DNA of 64,000 nucleotides from Anaerolineales bacterium (GCA_020847435.1 JADLBX010000045.1:1-64000), one strand, 5' to 3'. Shown: positions 39,601 to 48,694, numbered from the stretch's first letter. The notes: generated by a model from the letters alone, not told the origin. Numbers and translations are program-made.

Positions 39601-40853
39601 TATACCAACATCAGCGCAGGCGTTTCCAAATACTTCGCCAGCGACTGCATGAACTGCGCGGCTTCCGCGCCGTCGCTGACGCGGTGGTCAACGGAGACTG
39701 TCGCTTTCATGCGCCAGCCGACTTTGATCTCACCGTTCTCGACAACGGGGACTTCCTTCGCTGAACCGACAGCCAATATCGCCGCTTCGGGCGGGTTGAT
39801 GATGGCGATGAAGTTTTCTACGTCGTACATGCCTAGATTGGAAATGGAGAAGGTCGAGCCTTCGATATCGTCGGGCTTGACTTTGCCGTCACGCGCCCGC
39901 GCCACTTTCTGCTTCACATCTGCCGAGATTTGGCGGAGGGGCAATTGGTCGGTGTTTTTGTTGACGACGGTGAGCAGTCCGCCAGTCACCGCGACGGCGA
40001 CGCCAACGTTCACCGCGCCGTGACGGAGGAGTTTGTCGCCCGCGAAGGTCGCGTTGAGGTTCGGGAACTCGCGCAAAGCAAGCGAGACCGCTTTGACAAT
40101 GAAATCGTTGACCGAAAGTTTTTGGTCGTCGGGCAAATAGGCGTTGACTTGTTTGCGCATCGCCATGACCGCGTCCATTTTGTATTCGTGACTCACGTAG
40201 AAATGCGGGACGGTCGTTTTCGATTCTGCCATGCGGCGCGCGATGGCTTGGCGGAGTTTGGTTAATGGAACGGTCATGTCTTCGACAGAAATTGGTAATT
40301 GGTAATTAGTAAATGGGCGACTGGGAACTTGAGACTGCGTACTGCCAGAAAGCGCGGCTTCTACGTCTTTGCGGACGACGCGACCGCCGGGACCTGTGCC
40401 TTGAAGTTGCGCGAGGTTGATGTTGTTGTCGCGGGCAATCTTCTTTGCAAGCGGGCTGGCTTTAATCTCTGGCGACTGGAGACTGGAGATTGTTTGGGAT
40501 GAGGGAACTGTCGAGGAAACTGAATCAGATTTCCCCTGCGTCTGAACCGCAGGCTTTTCATCCACAGACTTTTGACTTTCAACTTTCGACGGCAAAGCCG
40601 CGTCAACTTTTTCTCCCGCTTGTCCAACTACTGCAATCGCCGCGTTGACGGGAACGATGTCGCCCTGATTGACGATGAGTTGCAAAATCACGCCGCCCGC
40701 AGGCGATTCAACTTCGATGGTCGCCTTGTCGGTTTCGATTTCGGCGAGCACATCGCCCTTGTTGATATTTTCACCGACCTGCTTCACCCAACGGACGAGC
40801 GTGCCTTCCGCCATGTCGAAGCCCAGCTTGGGCATGTTGATCGTTTCAGCCAT
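39600..40853 (-). CDS. pdhC: Pyruvate dehydrogenase E2 (dihydrolipoamide acetyltransferase)
   Basis: 417 residues. N-terminal lipoyl domain with the lipoylated Lys in ETDKATIEV (about residue 43), a peripheral-subunit-binding domain (ASPLAKKIARDNNINLAQL, about 131-149, with GTGPGGRVVRKDVEAAL) and a C-terminal catalytic domain ending with the SVDHRVSDGAEAA His motif (about 390). The linkers between domains are unusual: they read as NYQLPI, ISSLQSPEIK and KVESQKS, which are translations of word repeats seen elsewhere between genes. The start overlaps the pdhB stop by one base. No E3 gene is nearby. Confidence 0.92.
   Translation of the reverse strand: MAETINMPKLGFDMAEGTLVRWVKQVGENINKGDVLAEIETDKATIEVESPAGGVILQLIVNQGDIVPVNAAIAVVGQAGEKVDAALPSKVESQKSVDEKPAVQTQGKSDSVSSTVPSSQTISSLQSPEIKASPLAKKIARDNNINLAQLQGTGPGGRVVRKDVEAALSGSTQSQVPSRPFTNYQLPISVEDMTVPLTKLRQAIARRMAESKTTVPHFYVSHEYKMDAVMAMRKQVNAYLPDDQKLSVNDFIVKAVSLALREFPNLNATFAGDKLLRHGAVNVGVAVAVTGGLLTVVNKNTDQLPLRQISADVKQKVARARDGKVKPDDIEGSTFSISNLGMYDVENFIAIINPPEAAILAVGSAKEVPVVENGEIKVGWRMKATVSVDHRVSDGAEAAQFMQSLAKYLETPALMLV
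40288..40590. repeat. In-frame word repeats in pdhC linkers
   Basis: Three blocks: GAAATTGGTAATTGGTAATTAG at about 40290-40312 (word GGTAATT), GCGACTGGAGACTGGAGATTG at 40477-40497 (word GACTGGA) and GACTTTTGACTTTCAACTTTCG at about 40567-40588 (word GACTTTC). The same words occur between genes at 19478 and 57358 and in prmC. Confidence 0.6.
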
Positions 40854-41827
40854 TATCGCAAAACCTCCTTTGCCGCGGCGACGATGTCTGGCACTTGCGG
40901 CAACGCGGCTTGTTCGAGCGTGCGATTGTATGGGAGCGGCACTTCTTTTTGCGCGACGCGCACGATCGGCGCATCAACGTAATCGAACGCTTCCTCATAA
41001 ATGCGGCTAACCACTTCACTACCGACGCCGTACGACTTCCAACCTTCTTCAACGACGATGGCGCGATTTGTTTTCTTGAACGATTCGAGGACGGGCTCCA
41101 TGTCGAGCGGGCGCAATGTACGCAGGTCAACGATCTCCGCGTCGATTCCGTCTTTGGCTAATTCGTCCGCGGCTTTCATCGAAAGTTCGAGACCTTTGCA
41201 ATAGGTGACGATGGTGAGGTCTTTGCCTGCACGTTGCACTTTGGATTTTCCGATCGGGATGAGATACTCGCCCTCGGGCACTTCGCCGCGCACTTGATAC
41301 ATGGTCGCGTGTTCGATGAAAAGAATCGGGTCATCCGACCTTATGGCTGTCTTCAGTAATCCTTTGGCGTCTTCCGGCGTCCCCGGCGACACGACCTTGA
41401 GCCCGGGGAAATGCGCGAAGACGGCGTCGGGCGTTTGCGAATGTGTCGCGCCGAGTTGACGCCCGCCGCCGCCGACCGCGCGGATCACCAGTGGGACTTT
41501 GAACTGTCCGCCGAACATGTAATGCAATTTCGGCGCTTGATTGACGACATAATCCATTGCGGAGAACGCAAAGTTGATCGTCATCAATTCTGCAATCGGG
41601 CGCTTGCCCGCCATCGCCGCGCCGATCGCTCCACCGACGATGGCGTTTTCTGCAATCGGCGTATCTTTGACGCGGTCGGGACCGTATTTGTCGTAGAAGC
41701 CTTTGGTCACCGCGTACGTTCCGCCCCACACCCCTACTTCTTCGCCCATGATGAAGACGGCGGGGTCGCGGTCCATTTCTTCCATTAAGGCTTGCGAGAT
41801 TGCCTCGCGCATTGTGATTTTTGCCAT
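40853..41827 (-). CDS. pdhB: Pyruvate dehydrogenase E1 beta subunit
   Basis: 324 residues. The start is the ATG before AKITMREAI with AAAGGA upstream. E1 beta binds thiamine diphosphate at the interface with E1 alpha: MGEEVGVWGG (about 28), a conserved ELMTINF, and the PSTPEDAKGLL-type region read here as SPGTPEDAKG. The C-terminal transketolase-like domain includes EIVDLRTLRPLD. With pdhA it forms the decarboxylase of the complex, turning pyruvate to acetyl groups; branched-chain 2-oxoacid specificity cannot be excluded. Confidence 0.9.
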   Translation of the reverse strand: MAKITMREAISQALMEEMDRDPAVFIMGEEVGVWGGTYAVTKGFYDKYGPDRVKDTPIAENAIVGGAIGAAMAGKRPIAELMTINFAFSAMDYVVNQAPKLHYMFGGQFKVPLVIRAVGGGGRQLGATHSQTPDAVFAHFPGLKVVSPGTPEDAKGLLKTAIRSDDPILFIEHATMYQVRGEVPEGEYLIPIGKSKVQRAGKDLTIVTYCKGLELSMKAADELAKDGIDAEIVDLRTLRPLDMEPVLESFKKTNRAIVVEEGWKSYGVGSEVVSRIYEEAFDYVDAPIVRVAQKEVPLPYNRTLEQAALPQVPDIVAAAKEVLR

Positions 41828-41842
41828 GTTTATAAATCCTTT

Positions 41843-41939
41843 AACCACAAAGGACACGAAGCACACTAAGGTTGAACGAATGATGAACGAATAGCATTTC
41901 CTTGGGTTTTCCTTCGAGTACTTTGTGACCTTTGTGTTT
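41843..41939. repeat. Hairpin element, ACAAAGG/ACACGAAG version
   Basis: Left arm AACCACAAAGGACACGAAG and right arm CTTTGTGACCTTTGTG lie in the pdhA-pdhB gap, overlapping the pdhA stop. The core of the gap has GAACGAATGATGAACGAA words. Confidence 0.75.
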
Positions 41940-42897
41940 AATTTTCCACGAACACATTCGTAAACAATTCGTCCAGCGCGGGTTCGGGCGAGGCTTCAGC
42001 GAATTCAACCGCTTTATTCACTTCATCCTCCACGCGCGCTTCGATCTCGTCCAATGCTTTTGCAGTGGCGATCTTCTTGTCGAGCAAAAATTTGCGGAAG
42101 ATGCCAATCGGGTCTTTCGCGTGCCATTGCTTCACTTCGTCCGACGAGCGATAGCGTTCCGGGTCGCCCATTGAGTGACCGCGATAACGATAGGTGACGA
42201 CTTCCATGAAGTAGGGCTTGCCCTCTGTGCGGACTTTTTCGATGGCTTTCTTTGCCGCTTCGTAGACTTGCATTACATCCATGCCGTCCACGCGTTCGTT
42301 GCCCATGCCGTAACCGTCCGCTTTTTGGCGGATCTCATGCACGGCGGAGGCGCGTTCGACGGCTGTGCCCATGCCATAGTTGTTGTTCTCACACACCCAT
42401 AAAACGCGCAAGCCCCACGCTTTCGCCAAATTTAACGCCTCGTGGAAATAACCGATGTTGGTCGCGCCGTCGCCGAACATGCAGATGGTGACGTTGTCGT
42501 TCTTGTCGTATTGGTCGGCGATCGCAAGCCCAGCCGCAATGGGGAGATGCCCGCCGACGATGGCGTGTCCGCCCCAGAAGTTTTTTTCAGCGCTTGCCAT
42601 GTGCATCGAGCCGCCCTTACCCTTCGACATGCCGGTTGACTTGCCAAGCAATTCCGCCATGACCGAGTCAGCCGAAAGTCCGCAGTTGAGGGCAACACCA
42701 TGATCGCGATAGGCGGTGATGACTCGGTCACGCGACTCGCGCGCGGCGATCAATCCCGTGCTGACGGCTTCCTGCCCGATATACAAGTGCATGAATCCGC
42801 CGATCTTGCCCGCTTGATACAGTTCCGCGCCGCGTTCTTCCACGCGGCGGATCAGAACCATTTGGCGATACATATCCAATTGTTGTTCTTTCTTCAT
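41938..42897 (-). CDS. pdhA: Pyruvate dehydrogenase E1 alpha subunit
   Basis: 319 residues. The thiamine-diphosphate motif is MFGDGATNIGYFHEALNLA (about residues 162-180) followed by CENNNYGMGT, the GDG...NN pattern of the family. YRGHSMGDPE matches the phospho-loop region, and the N terminus QEAVSTGL is also typical. It starts the pdhABC operon; a leader with a promoter and an attenuator-like hairpin lies upstream (42942-43001). Confidence 0.92.
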   Translation of the reverse strand: MKKEQQLDMYRQMVLIRRVEERGAELYQAGKIGGFMHLYIGQEAVSTGLIAARESRDRVITAYRDHGVALNCGLSADSVMAELLGKSTGMSKGKGGSMHMASAEKNFWGGHAIVGGHLPIAAGLAIADQYDKNDNVTICMFGDGATNIGYFHEALNLAKAWGLRVLWVCENNNYGMGTAVERASAVHEIRQKADGYGMGNERVDGMDVMQVYEAAKKAIEKVRTEGKPYFMEVVTYRYRGHSMGDPERYRSSDEVKQWHAKDPIGIFRKFLLDKKIATAKALDEIEARVEDEVNKAVEFAEASPEPALDELFTNVFVEN

Positions 42898-42941
42898 TGA
42901 GGCTGCTCCGCAAAAAAAATTTCACGCCGAGAGACGCACAC

Positions 42942-42972
42942 AAAAACAACACCAGAGAGCCTCTGGCGTTGT
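42942..42972 (-). terminator. Attenuator-like hairpin in the pdhA leader
   Basis: Read on the minus strand, ACAACGCCAGAG-gct-CTCTGGTGTTGT forms a 12-pair stem (one G-U) followed by TTTTG. It lies between the candidate promoter and the pdhA ATG, so it could end transcription early. Outer ACGCAC/GTGCGT bases may form a second stem. Confidence 0.6.
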
Positions 42973-42995
42973 GGGGTCTCGTGCGTTCAATCGGC

Positions 42996-43001
42996 ATTAT
43001 A
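42996..43001 (-). promoter_or_regulatory. TATAAT -10 element for pdhABC
   Basis: GATATAATGCC on the minus strand, about 95 bases before the pdhA start. No clear -35. Confidence 0.5.
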
Positions 43002-43142
43002 TCAGGAATTCTTATCCCGTTTTTAGGTTACGCATCAAGGACGCAATCACGGTAGAAGTATTGATATTCAAGAAGTTTTTTGTTATAAGTGACAACGTGG
43101 TCCGCCAATATCACTTTTGATTATATTTTCAAGGAGAATAGA

Positions 43143-43313
43143 ATGAAACTTACCCCCCCCACCACAGTTGTTTTCTGGCTTGGCGTTGTGCTTGGTCTGC
43201 TCGGTTTGCTCGGTCATATCAGTGTACTCGCCTTCGCGACTCCGTTCGCGTTCTGGCTGGCTTTCGCTGGCTTTGCCGTGCTTGTCCTCGGCTTGCTCGT
43301 CAAAGGCATGTAG
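43143..43313 (+). CDS. Small two-helix membrane protein (56 aa)
   Basis: Starts at an ATG preceded by AAGGAG. Two hydrophobic helices (VVFWLGVVLGLLGLLGHISVL and FWLAFAGFAVLVLGLLVKGM, cited in part) are separated by a short loop. A terminator follows at 43340. No function is known; it has good coding signals for a short gene. Confidence 0.65.
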   Translation: MKLTPPTTVVFWLGVVLGLLGLLGHISVLAFATPFAFWLAFAGFAVLVLGLLVKGM

Positions 43314-43339
43314 TTAATTTCCCTTGGCGGGTCACTCGG

Positions 43340-43370
43340 CTCCTCGCGGCAACGCGGGGAGTTTTGATTT
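43340..43370 (+). terminator. Intrinsic terminator
   Basis: CTCCTCGCG pairs with CGCGGGGAG (one T-G pair) and is followed by TTTTGATTTT. Confidence 0.75.
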
Positions 43371-43424
43371 TAGGATACAATCCATCGTAATTCAGCCTTC
43401 GCCATTCGCTCAGGAGCCCCGGCA

Positions 43425-44117
43425 ATGAAACGGATTCACCTGTTACTTGGCATTCAGTCTTTGTTGGCTATCTTTGTTTCCTTCAACCGCCTTACGGACT
43501 GGTTCACGGGTTACGTTTTACCAAATCAGTTTTTACGCTGGGTGGATTTGAACAACGTCATCGTCGCGCTGATCAGTATGATCGCCGTGTATTTGTTGAA
43601 AAAGACTCTTGAATACAATTCGCCCGCCCGCGAGGGAGGCGCGCACACCGCGTGGAATTTGGTTTTCATGATCGGCGTCTTTCTCACCGCAGTCAGTTAC
43701 GGCTTCCATGAATTGGGAAATTACCTGCATTTCCGATTTTGTGAACCGGATCCCGGTTCCGATCTATGCCGCATCGTGATCTTCAACGACGACGAGTTCA
43801 GTCACTGGGTATTCTTTGCGGGGTTCAGCATGGTCAACGCGGCGATTTTATTCATACAAAACATCTTCCCGCATCAGGAAAAACTATCGAATGTAGATGT
43901 CGGTTTGCTGTTATTGAATTCTCTGTTTCTCGGCGCGGGCATCTTTGCAAACCTCGGCTTTGAAACCATCGGGTTGGATCTGTACATCGTCGCTTTCCTT
44001 ACGATCATCGCCGCTTACCTATTATGGAAACGCGGCAGGCAACCGCTGTTCATCTATTACACTGCCGCGTACTGGCTGGGATTCGTTGGAAGCTTGATCG
44101 CACAAGCGGTGAGATAG
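43425..44117 (+). CDS. Multi-pass membrane protein, unknown
   Basis: 230 residues with about seven hydrophobic helices. The middle contains an acidic extracytoplasmic or cytoplasmic loop with two Cys (FCEPDPGSDLCRI, about 108-120). No known family is recognised. It is not strictly coupled to the neighbouring small membrane gene or the acetyltransferase downstream. Confidence 0.6.
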   Translation: MKRIHLLLGIQSLLAIFVSFNRLTDWFTGYVLPNQFLRWVDLNNVIVALISMIAVYLLKKTLEYNSPAREGGAHTAWNLVFMIGVFLTAVSYGFHELGNYLHFRFCEPDPGSDLCRIVIFNDDEFSHWVFFAGFSMVNAAILFIQNIFPHQEKLSNVDVGLLLLNSLFLGAGIFANLGFETIGLDLYIVAFLTIIAAYLLWKRGRQPLFIYYTAAYWLGFVGSLIAQAVR

Positions 44118-44144
44118 TTTTATCATCGTTGAAAGGAGAAAAAC

Positions 44145-45023
44145 ATGGCAACCGATTCGATTTTAGTAAACGCAACCGACGAACAACTGGGATTGGCAGT
44201 GCAAACGAATCTCTTCGATCTGTTCCGCGCAATGATGGCATTACCCAACAGCCAGATTGAGGAGACTTCAACACTTTCGCGCCATCTCGCCTCACCGACT
44301 AACCCTATGTACAAAGGCGCATGGGGGACGAATCTCGCGCCCAATGAAGTGGACACCGCCATTCACGAAACGATTGACTGGTTCAAGTCACGCGACGCGC
44401 CGTTCTTCTTCTGGTGGACGGGTCCCGGCACAACGCCGGAGAAGATCGGCGAGCGCCTCATCGCGCACGGTTTGATTGACATGGAAGGACAGAGCAAGGA
44501 AATGGCAAGCAATATTATCTCCACTGCATCGGGCGCGCCGGGTATGACTGCCGATCTATTCAAGATGAATGAAACTGTCCTCGATAAAGCCCCACAGGAA
44601 CTCGAAATAAATGAGGTGCAAAATGAAAACGATTTGCAGGGCTTCAAACAGGTTTTGATCGAAGGCTACGACATTCCCGCGCCGATGGCAGATGGCTGGG
44701 TGCAAGCCGCGCACGAATTTGGCGTCGGCAAAACTCCGTGGAGAATGGTTCTGGCGCGGCTGAATGGAGAGCCAGCAGGGACCAACATCGTGTTCACTGG
44801 CACGGGCGTTGTCGGCGTCTATGGAATTACTGTGTCGCCCTCTGCACGTGGAAAAGGAATCGGCGCGGCGATCACGCTCAAACCGATCCTCGAAGAGAGA
44901 GACAATCACGGATACAAATACGCAGTTCTCTTCTCCACGGAAATGGGCGCGCCGGTGTACGAGCGCATCGGCTTCCGCATGACGGATGTCCGCATCAACC
45001 GCTACCTGTGGAGGAACGCGTAA
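44145..45023 (+). CDS. GNAT-family N-acetyltransferase
   Basis: 292 residues. The C-terminal half has the GNAT acetyl-CoA loop in SPSARGKGIGAAITLKP (about residue 227; R/Q-x-x-G-x-G/A pattern) and the following FSTEMGAPVYERIGFR is typical of beta-strand 5/6. The N-terminal half is a diverged relative without an obvious loop, so the protein may be a tandem GNAT. GAAAGGAG precedes the ATG. The substrate is unknown. Confidence 0.8.
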   Translation: MATDSILVNATDEQLGLAVQTNLFDLFRAMMALPNSQIEETSTLSRHLASPTNPMYKGAWGTNLAPNEVDTAIHETIDWFKSRDAPFFFWWTGPGTTPEKIGERLIAHGLIDMEGQSKEMASNIISTASGAPGMTADLFKMNETVLDKAPQELEINEVQNENDLQGFKQVLIEGYDIPAPMADGWVQAAHEFGVGKTPWRMVLARLNGEPAGTNIVFTGTGVVGVYGITVSPSARGKGIGAAITLKPILEERDNHGYKYAVLFSTEMGAPVYERIGFRMTDVRINRYLWRNA

Positions 45024-45092
45024 AAGTCTACGCAACGATCGAGTCAACCTCGTGTTTTCAATCCTGAACCATTCTGCTCAAGGAGAAAAACA

Positions 45093-45602
45093 ATGACATA
45101 CCTTATCTGGCTACTTCGCATCATCCATATCGGAGCGGGCATCGTCTGGGTGGGCGGCACATTGGTGATGACGTTCTTCATCGCCCCCTCTACCGGCGCG
45201 ACCGCAGAAGCGGGACAAAAATTTTTGAGGCAACTCATGTTTCCGATGAAGTTCGGTCAGAAGATGGCGGCGGCGGCGGGATTGACGATCCTGGCGGGCG
45301 GAATCTTATATTGGATCGATTCAGACGGCTTCACTTCCGCGTGGATGAGTTCTGGCGCAGGCGCTGGCTTTGGGATCGGGGCGTTGTTTGCGATCATCGG
45401 TTTTGTTTTCGGCATCTTGATCGGGCGCAATACAAGAGCCCTGATTCAACTCCGCGAGAAAACAGAGGGAAAGCCTTCGAATGAACAAATGATGCAAATG
45501 CAGGAACTGGGAAAACAGCTGAAGATATATTCATACACAGCATCAGGTTCTCTCATTCTCTCCGTAATCTTTATGGCCATTGCGCGATACTTCGTGTTTT
45601 AG
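45093..45602 (+). CDS. DUF2269-like membrane protein
   Basis: 169 residues with four hydrophobic helices. Its N-terminal RIIHIGAGIVWVGGTLVM segment with paired His and Trp resembles the CopD/DUF2269 type of integral membrane proteins. The rest has a cytoplasmic KTEGKPSNEQMMQMQELGKQ (20, about 128-147). GGAG lies upstream. The stop overlaps no gene; the phosphodiesterase follows in direct contact. Confidence 0.65.
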   Translation: MTYLIWLLRIIHIGAGIVWVGGTLVMTFFIAPSTGATAEAGQKFLRQLMFPMKFGQKMAAAAGLTILAGGILYWIDSDGFTSAWMSSGAGAGFGIGALFAIIGFVFGILIGRNTRALIQLREKTEGKPSNEQMMQMQELGKQLKIYSYTASGSLILSVIFMAIARYFVF

Positions 45603-46484
45603 ATGAAGCGATTCATCAAGGGGATTCTCGCCCTCTTCTTCGTCGCCTTCGTGGGATCGGTGATTGTCAACCCCAAGACGCCTCCCACCGACTATTACGT
45701 CAGCGCGCCCGCCCCGCTCGTCATCGCGCACCAGGGCGGAGATGGCGTGTGGCCCGGCGACACGCTGTACGCTTTTGAAAACGCCGTCCAGATTGGGGCA
45801 GACGTTCTTGAGATGGACGCGCACATCACCGCAGACGGGCGAATCGTGTTGATGCACGATGAGGAAGTGGATCGCACCACCGACGGCACGGGTCTGATCG
45901 AAGATCTGACGCTGGCGCAGTTGAAACAGCTAGACGCCGCGTACAACTGGTCGAACGACGATGGAGCGACTTTCCCCTATCGCGGGCAGGGCATCCAAGT
46001 CCCGACGCTGGATGAGGTCTTCGAATCTTTTCCGAACATGCGCTACGTGATCGAGATCAAGTTGACGCAAAACCCGATTGACAAGCCGCTGTGCGACTTG
46101 ATTCGCAAATTCGGGATGCAGTCGCGCGTAACGGTCGCGTCGTTCCACGACGATGTGATGAAAAACTTCCGCGCCGTTTGCCCCGAAGTTGCCACCTCCG
46201 CATCGCGCACCGAAGTGCGGAATTACGTCCTGCTCGGCAAGGCGTTTTTGTGGGGCTTTTATTTTCCCAAGTTTCAAACCATCCAACCGCCGTGGAACCC
46301 GGAAGATTCACTGGGCATCCAGATCATGACCGAGCGTTTCATCCGCGAATCGCATGCGAAAAACATCCGCGTCGAACCGTGGACGGTGGACGACCCTGAA
46401 CTGATGCAGCAATATATCGAGTGGGGCGTGGACGGCATCATCACCGATAGACCGGATTTGTTGATCCCAATTCTCAACCGATAG
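45603..46484 (+). CDS. Glycerophosphodiester phosphodiesterase
   Basis: 293 residues with an N-terminal membrane anchor or signal (KRFIKGILALFFVAFVGSVIV). The GDPD motif is present with a small change: VIAHQGGDGVWPGDTLYAFENAV (cited in part; usually HRG), LEMDAHIT and LMHDEEVDRTTDG (about residue 80). The enzyme hydrolyses glycerophosphodiesters to glycerol 3-phosphate and an alcohol. The HQG in place of HRG loses the usual Arg that contacts phosphate, so activity may be altered. Confidence 0.85.
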   Translation: MKRFIKGILALFFVAFVGSVIVNPKTPPTDYYVSAPAPLVIAHQGGDGVWPGDTLYAFENAVQIGADVLEMDAHITADGRIVLMHDEEVDRTTDGTGLIEDLTLAQLKQLDAAYNWSNDDGATFPYRGQGIQVPTLDEVFESFPNMRYVIEIKLTQNPIDKPLCDLIRKFGMQSRVTVASFHDDVMKNFRAVCPEVATSASRTEVRNYVLLGKAFLWGFYFPKFQTIQPPWNPEDSLGIQIMTERFIRESHAKNIRVEPWTVDDPELMQQYIEWGVDGIITDRPDLLIPILNR

Positions 46485-46500
46485 GCGTACGGAGGCCGAA

Positions 46501-48636
46501 ATGAAAAGCATATTTACAGTCTTTTTGGATATCGAGAAACTGATCTACAAAGTCTTGATGTGGTTCATCCTCGTGCCCAAGACGATCGCGAAGATCACGC
46601 TCAACCCCGCCTGGGCGCCGGAGTATGTGAAAGGCGAATTGGAAAACGACGAAACGCCGTTCGATGAATATATTTCCCCCATCATCCTCCTATTGATCGT
46701 GGCGTTGATTCCCGCGCTGGCGTTCAACCTCCTGCCGGCGTACGGCGCGGCGATCAGTTCGCCCGCCGAGACGCAAACCACCACCGATCGCATCCTCTCG
46801 TTCGACGTCCGCACCGATTTCCGCTCATCCTCAACGCAGATGGAATATTTCCACGTGTGGTCGGTCAGCCGGCTCGGCGAACAGCCTGCGCCAGTGGTCC
46901 AGGCGGACGGTTCCGTTTCTTTGGTTTCCGGCGGACTTGCCGTTTTCGAGCCTGAGATTCATTTTCCCACCAGCCCGAAGAACCTCGTTCTCGAAGTGGA
47001 CGACAACACCGTCACCGACAAGTTCATCTTTAACTTCCCGGAGCCGGGCGAATATCTCGTTTCGGTCACCGCCGGGAAATACGACACAGACCGCTTCGAC
47101 CCGCAGAGCGGCGCGGGCGTGCCGACGGAAACATACGCGACCTCCCTGCGCGTGGTTGTGCCGGCGCGGACCGACCAGCCGATTGTGATCACAAATGAGC
47201 AATCGAAAAAAGATGCGGAGGCGGCAAAAAACGTCGGGGTCGAGTCGTTCACCGCGCAAGCGCAACAGGAGAACACGATCTTCATCGCGCTGGCGCTGAT
47301 GTTGCCGCCGTTGCTGTTCGCGCTAGCCACCAAGCTGTTTCTGATCACAGTCGGGGAAGATACGCTCAAAGAAAGTTTCTACACCCAGTGTTATTACTTT
47401 TCACCGCTGAGTTTGGCGATCTGGGCGAGTTATTACGCAAGATATTTCTTTACCTCCGACGCCTATTTCTACGCAGGCGGCAATTTTGCCGTTCAGATCA
47501 TCTGGTTGCCAACGCTGTTAGCCGCGCTCTGGTTCGTACGCGCGGAGGTGAAGACCATCGAAGACGCGCGCACGATCAACGGCATCCGCGCGCTGACCAT
47601 CACCCTGGTCTGCATCGCGTTTCTGTTATTTGCGGCAAACGGCATTTTCCAATTTGCAACCTTGCAAGACGATATTCGCTTGTTTGCCATCCGCATCTTC
47701 CCAATCGTGTCTACGGCGTTTATCGTGGCATTTGGGGTCGCGTGGTATCGCCGGCGCAGGAGCAGGAATGAGTTCATGAAGCCGAGTCACTTCATTGGGA
47801 TCGCGATCAACGCGGTCGTATTGATTGCCCTGCTGGGTTTCGTCTCGGCGCAGTTTAGCGCGCAAAGCCAATCGAATGCGATTTCGCGGACGGTTGCACC
47901 GGCCGCTTCCGTCACTGCCCTGGCAAACGCGACAGAAGCGCCCACCCAGCCGGCTGTGGCTCCATCGCAAACGCCGACTGCCCAGATTTCCGGCGTAGAT
48001 GCGACTCCCTCGCCTGAAGCGACCGCCTCTCCCGCCGCGACCGAAAGCCCGACGCCAAACCCGTTCTTCGTCGAGGATTTCAACACGGACCTCGCCTCGT
48101 GGTTCGAGTTTATGACGAGCGGCGACTCGAGCCTGGTCAAACGGAAGGTGGAACTCGGGGCGCTATCCGTCAGCCTTTTACAGCGGGAAGGGGTCACGTC
48201 GCGCTACTATTTGATCAACAACTCCTTCTCGTATTCGGACGTTAAACTCGAAGCGGTGGTGACCAACCGCGGCAACAACTCGAACGGAGTCGGCTTGATC
48301 TGCCGCTACAGCGACATCGGCTGGTATGAAGCGCAGGTATCGAACTCTCTGGAGTTCGCCCTGTATGTGGTTGACAACGTCGGCGTTTACAGCAAAGGCT
48401 ACAACGAGGTCATGCGCGCCAACTCGAAGCATATCCTTTCTGGGCTGAGGACGAACATCTACACGCTGACCTGCAAGGACAATGTGATCAGCCTGTTCGC
48501 GAACGGCAATTTGCTAGGGGAGTTCACCGACACCCATTATGGATTCACCGATGGCAAGATCGGGCTTTCGGTCTGGTCGCCGCAGACTTTGCCGGTCAAC
48601 GTGGATGTGGAAACGTTGACGATCAGCGCGCCGTGA
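46501..48636 (+). CDS. Large membrane protein with C-terminal jelly-roll domain
   Basis: 711 residues. The first 260 residues hold hydrophobic helices at about 57-80 plus an extracytoplasmic beta-rich region; then about six helices at 260-460. A Pro/Thr/Ala-rich linker (about 470-520) leads to a LamG/concanavalin-like domain from about 523 (FVEDFNTDLASWFEF, VGLICRYSDIGWYEAQVS, FANGNLLGEF). Such a domain often binds sugars. The role is unknown. GGAGG precedes the ATG, 16 bases after the phosphodiesterase stop. Confidence 0.65.
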   Translation: MKSIFTVFLDIEKLIYKVLMWFILVPKTIAKITLNPAWAPEYVKGELENDETPFDEYISPIILLLIVALIPALAFNLLPAYGAAISSPAETQTTTDRILSFDVRTDFRSSSTQMEYFHVWSVSRLGEQPAPVVQADGSVSLVSGGLAVFEPEIHFPTSPKNLVLEVDDNTVTDKFIFNFPEPGEYLVSVTAGKYDTDRFDPQSGAGVPTETYATSLRVVVPARTDQPIVITNEQSKKDAEAAKNVGVESFTAQAQQENTIFIALALMLPPLLFALATKLFLITVGEDTLKESFYTQCYYFSPLSLAIWASYYARYFFTSDAYFYAGGNFAVQIIWLPTLLAALWFVRAEVKTIEDARTINGIRALTITLVCIAFLLFAANGIFQFATLQDDIRLFAIRIFPIVSTAFIVAFGVAWYRRRRSRNEFMKPSHFIGIAINAVVLIALLGFVSAQFSAQSQSNAISRTVAPAASVTALANATEAPTQPAVAPSQTPTAQISGVDATPSPEATASPAATESPTPNPFFVEDFNTDLASWFEFMTSGDSSLVKRKVELGALSVSLLQREGVTSRYYLINNSFSYSDVKLEAVVTNRGNNSNGVGLICRYSDIGWYEAQVSNSLEFALYVVDNVGVYSKGYNEVMRANSKHILSGLRTNIYTLTCKDNVISLFANGNLLGEFTDTHYGFTDGKIGLSVWSPQTLPVNVDVETLTISAP

Positions 48637-48647
48637 AATGTGGGGAA

Positions 48648-48686
48648 GTAGACAGGTAGACACGTAAATAAGTAGACAAGTAGATG
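48648..48686. repeat. GTAGACAGGTAGACACG decamer words
   Basis: Single-orientation copies of the decamer array seen at 15962-16070. Confidence 0.6.
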
Positions 48687-48694
48687 AAAGAAAA

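Noticed and set aside
42898-43142. Riboswitch (thiamine) upstream of pdhA
   Set aside because: No CUGAGA-type thi-box was found; only a simple hairpin with a T-run is supported.
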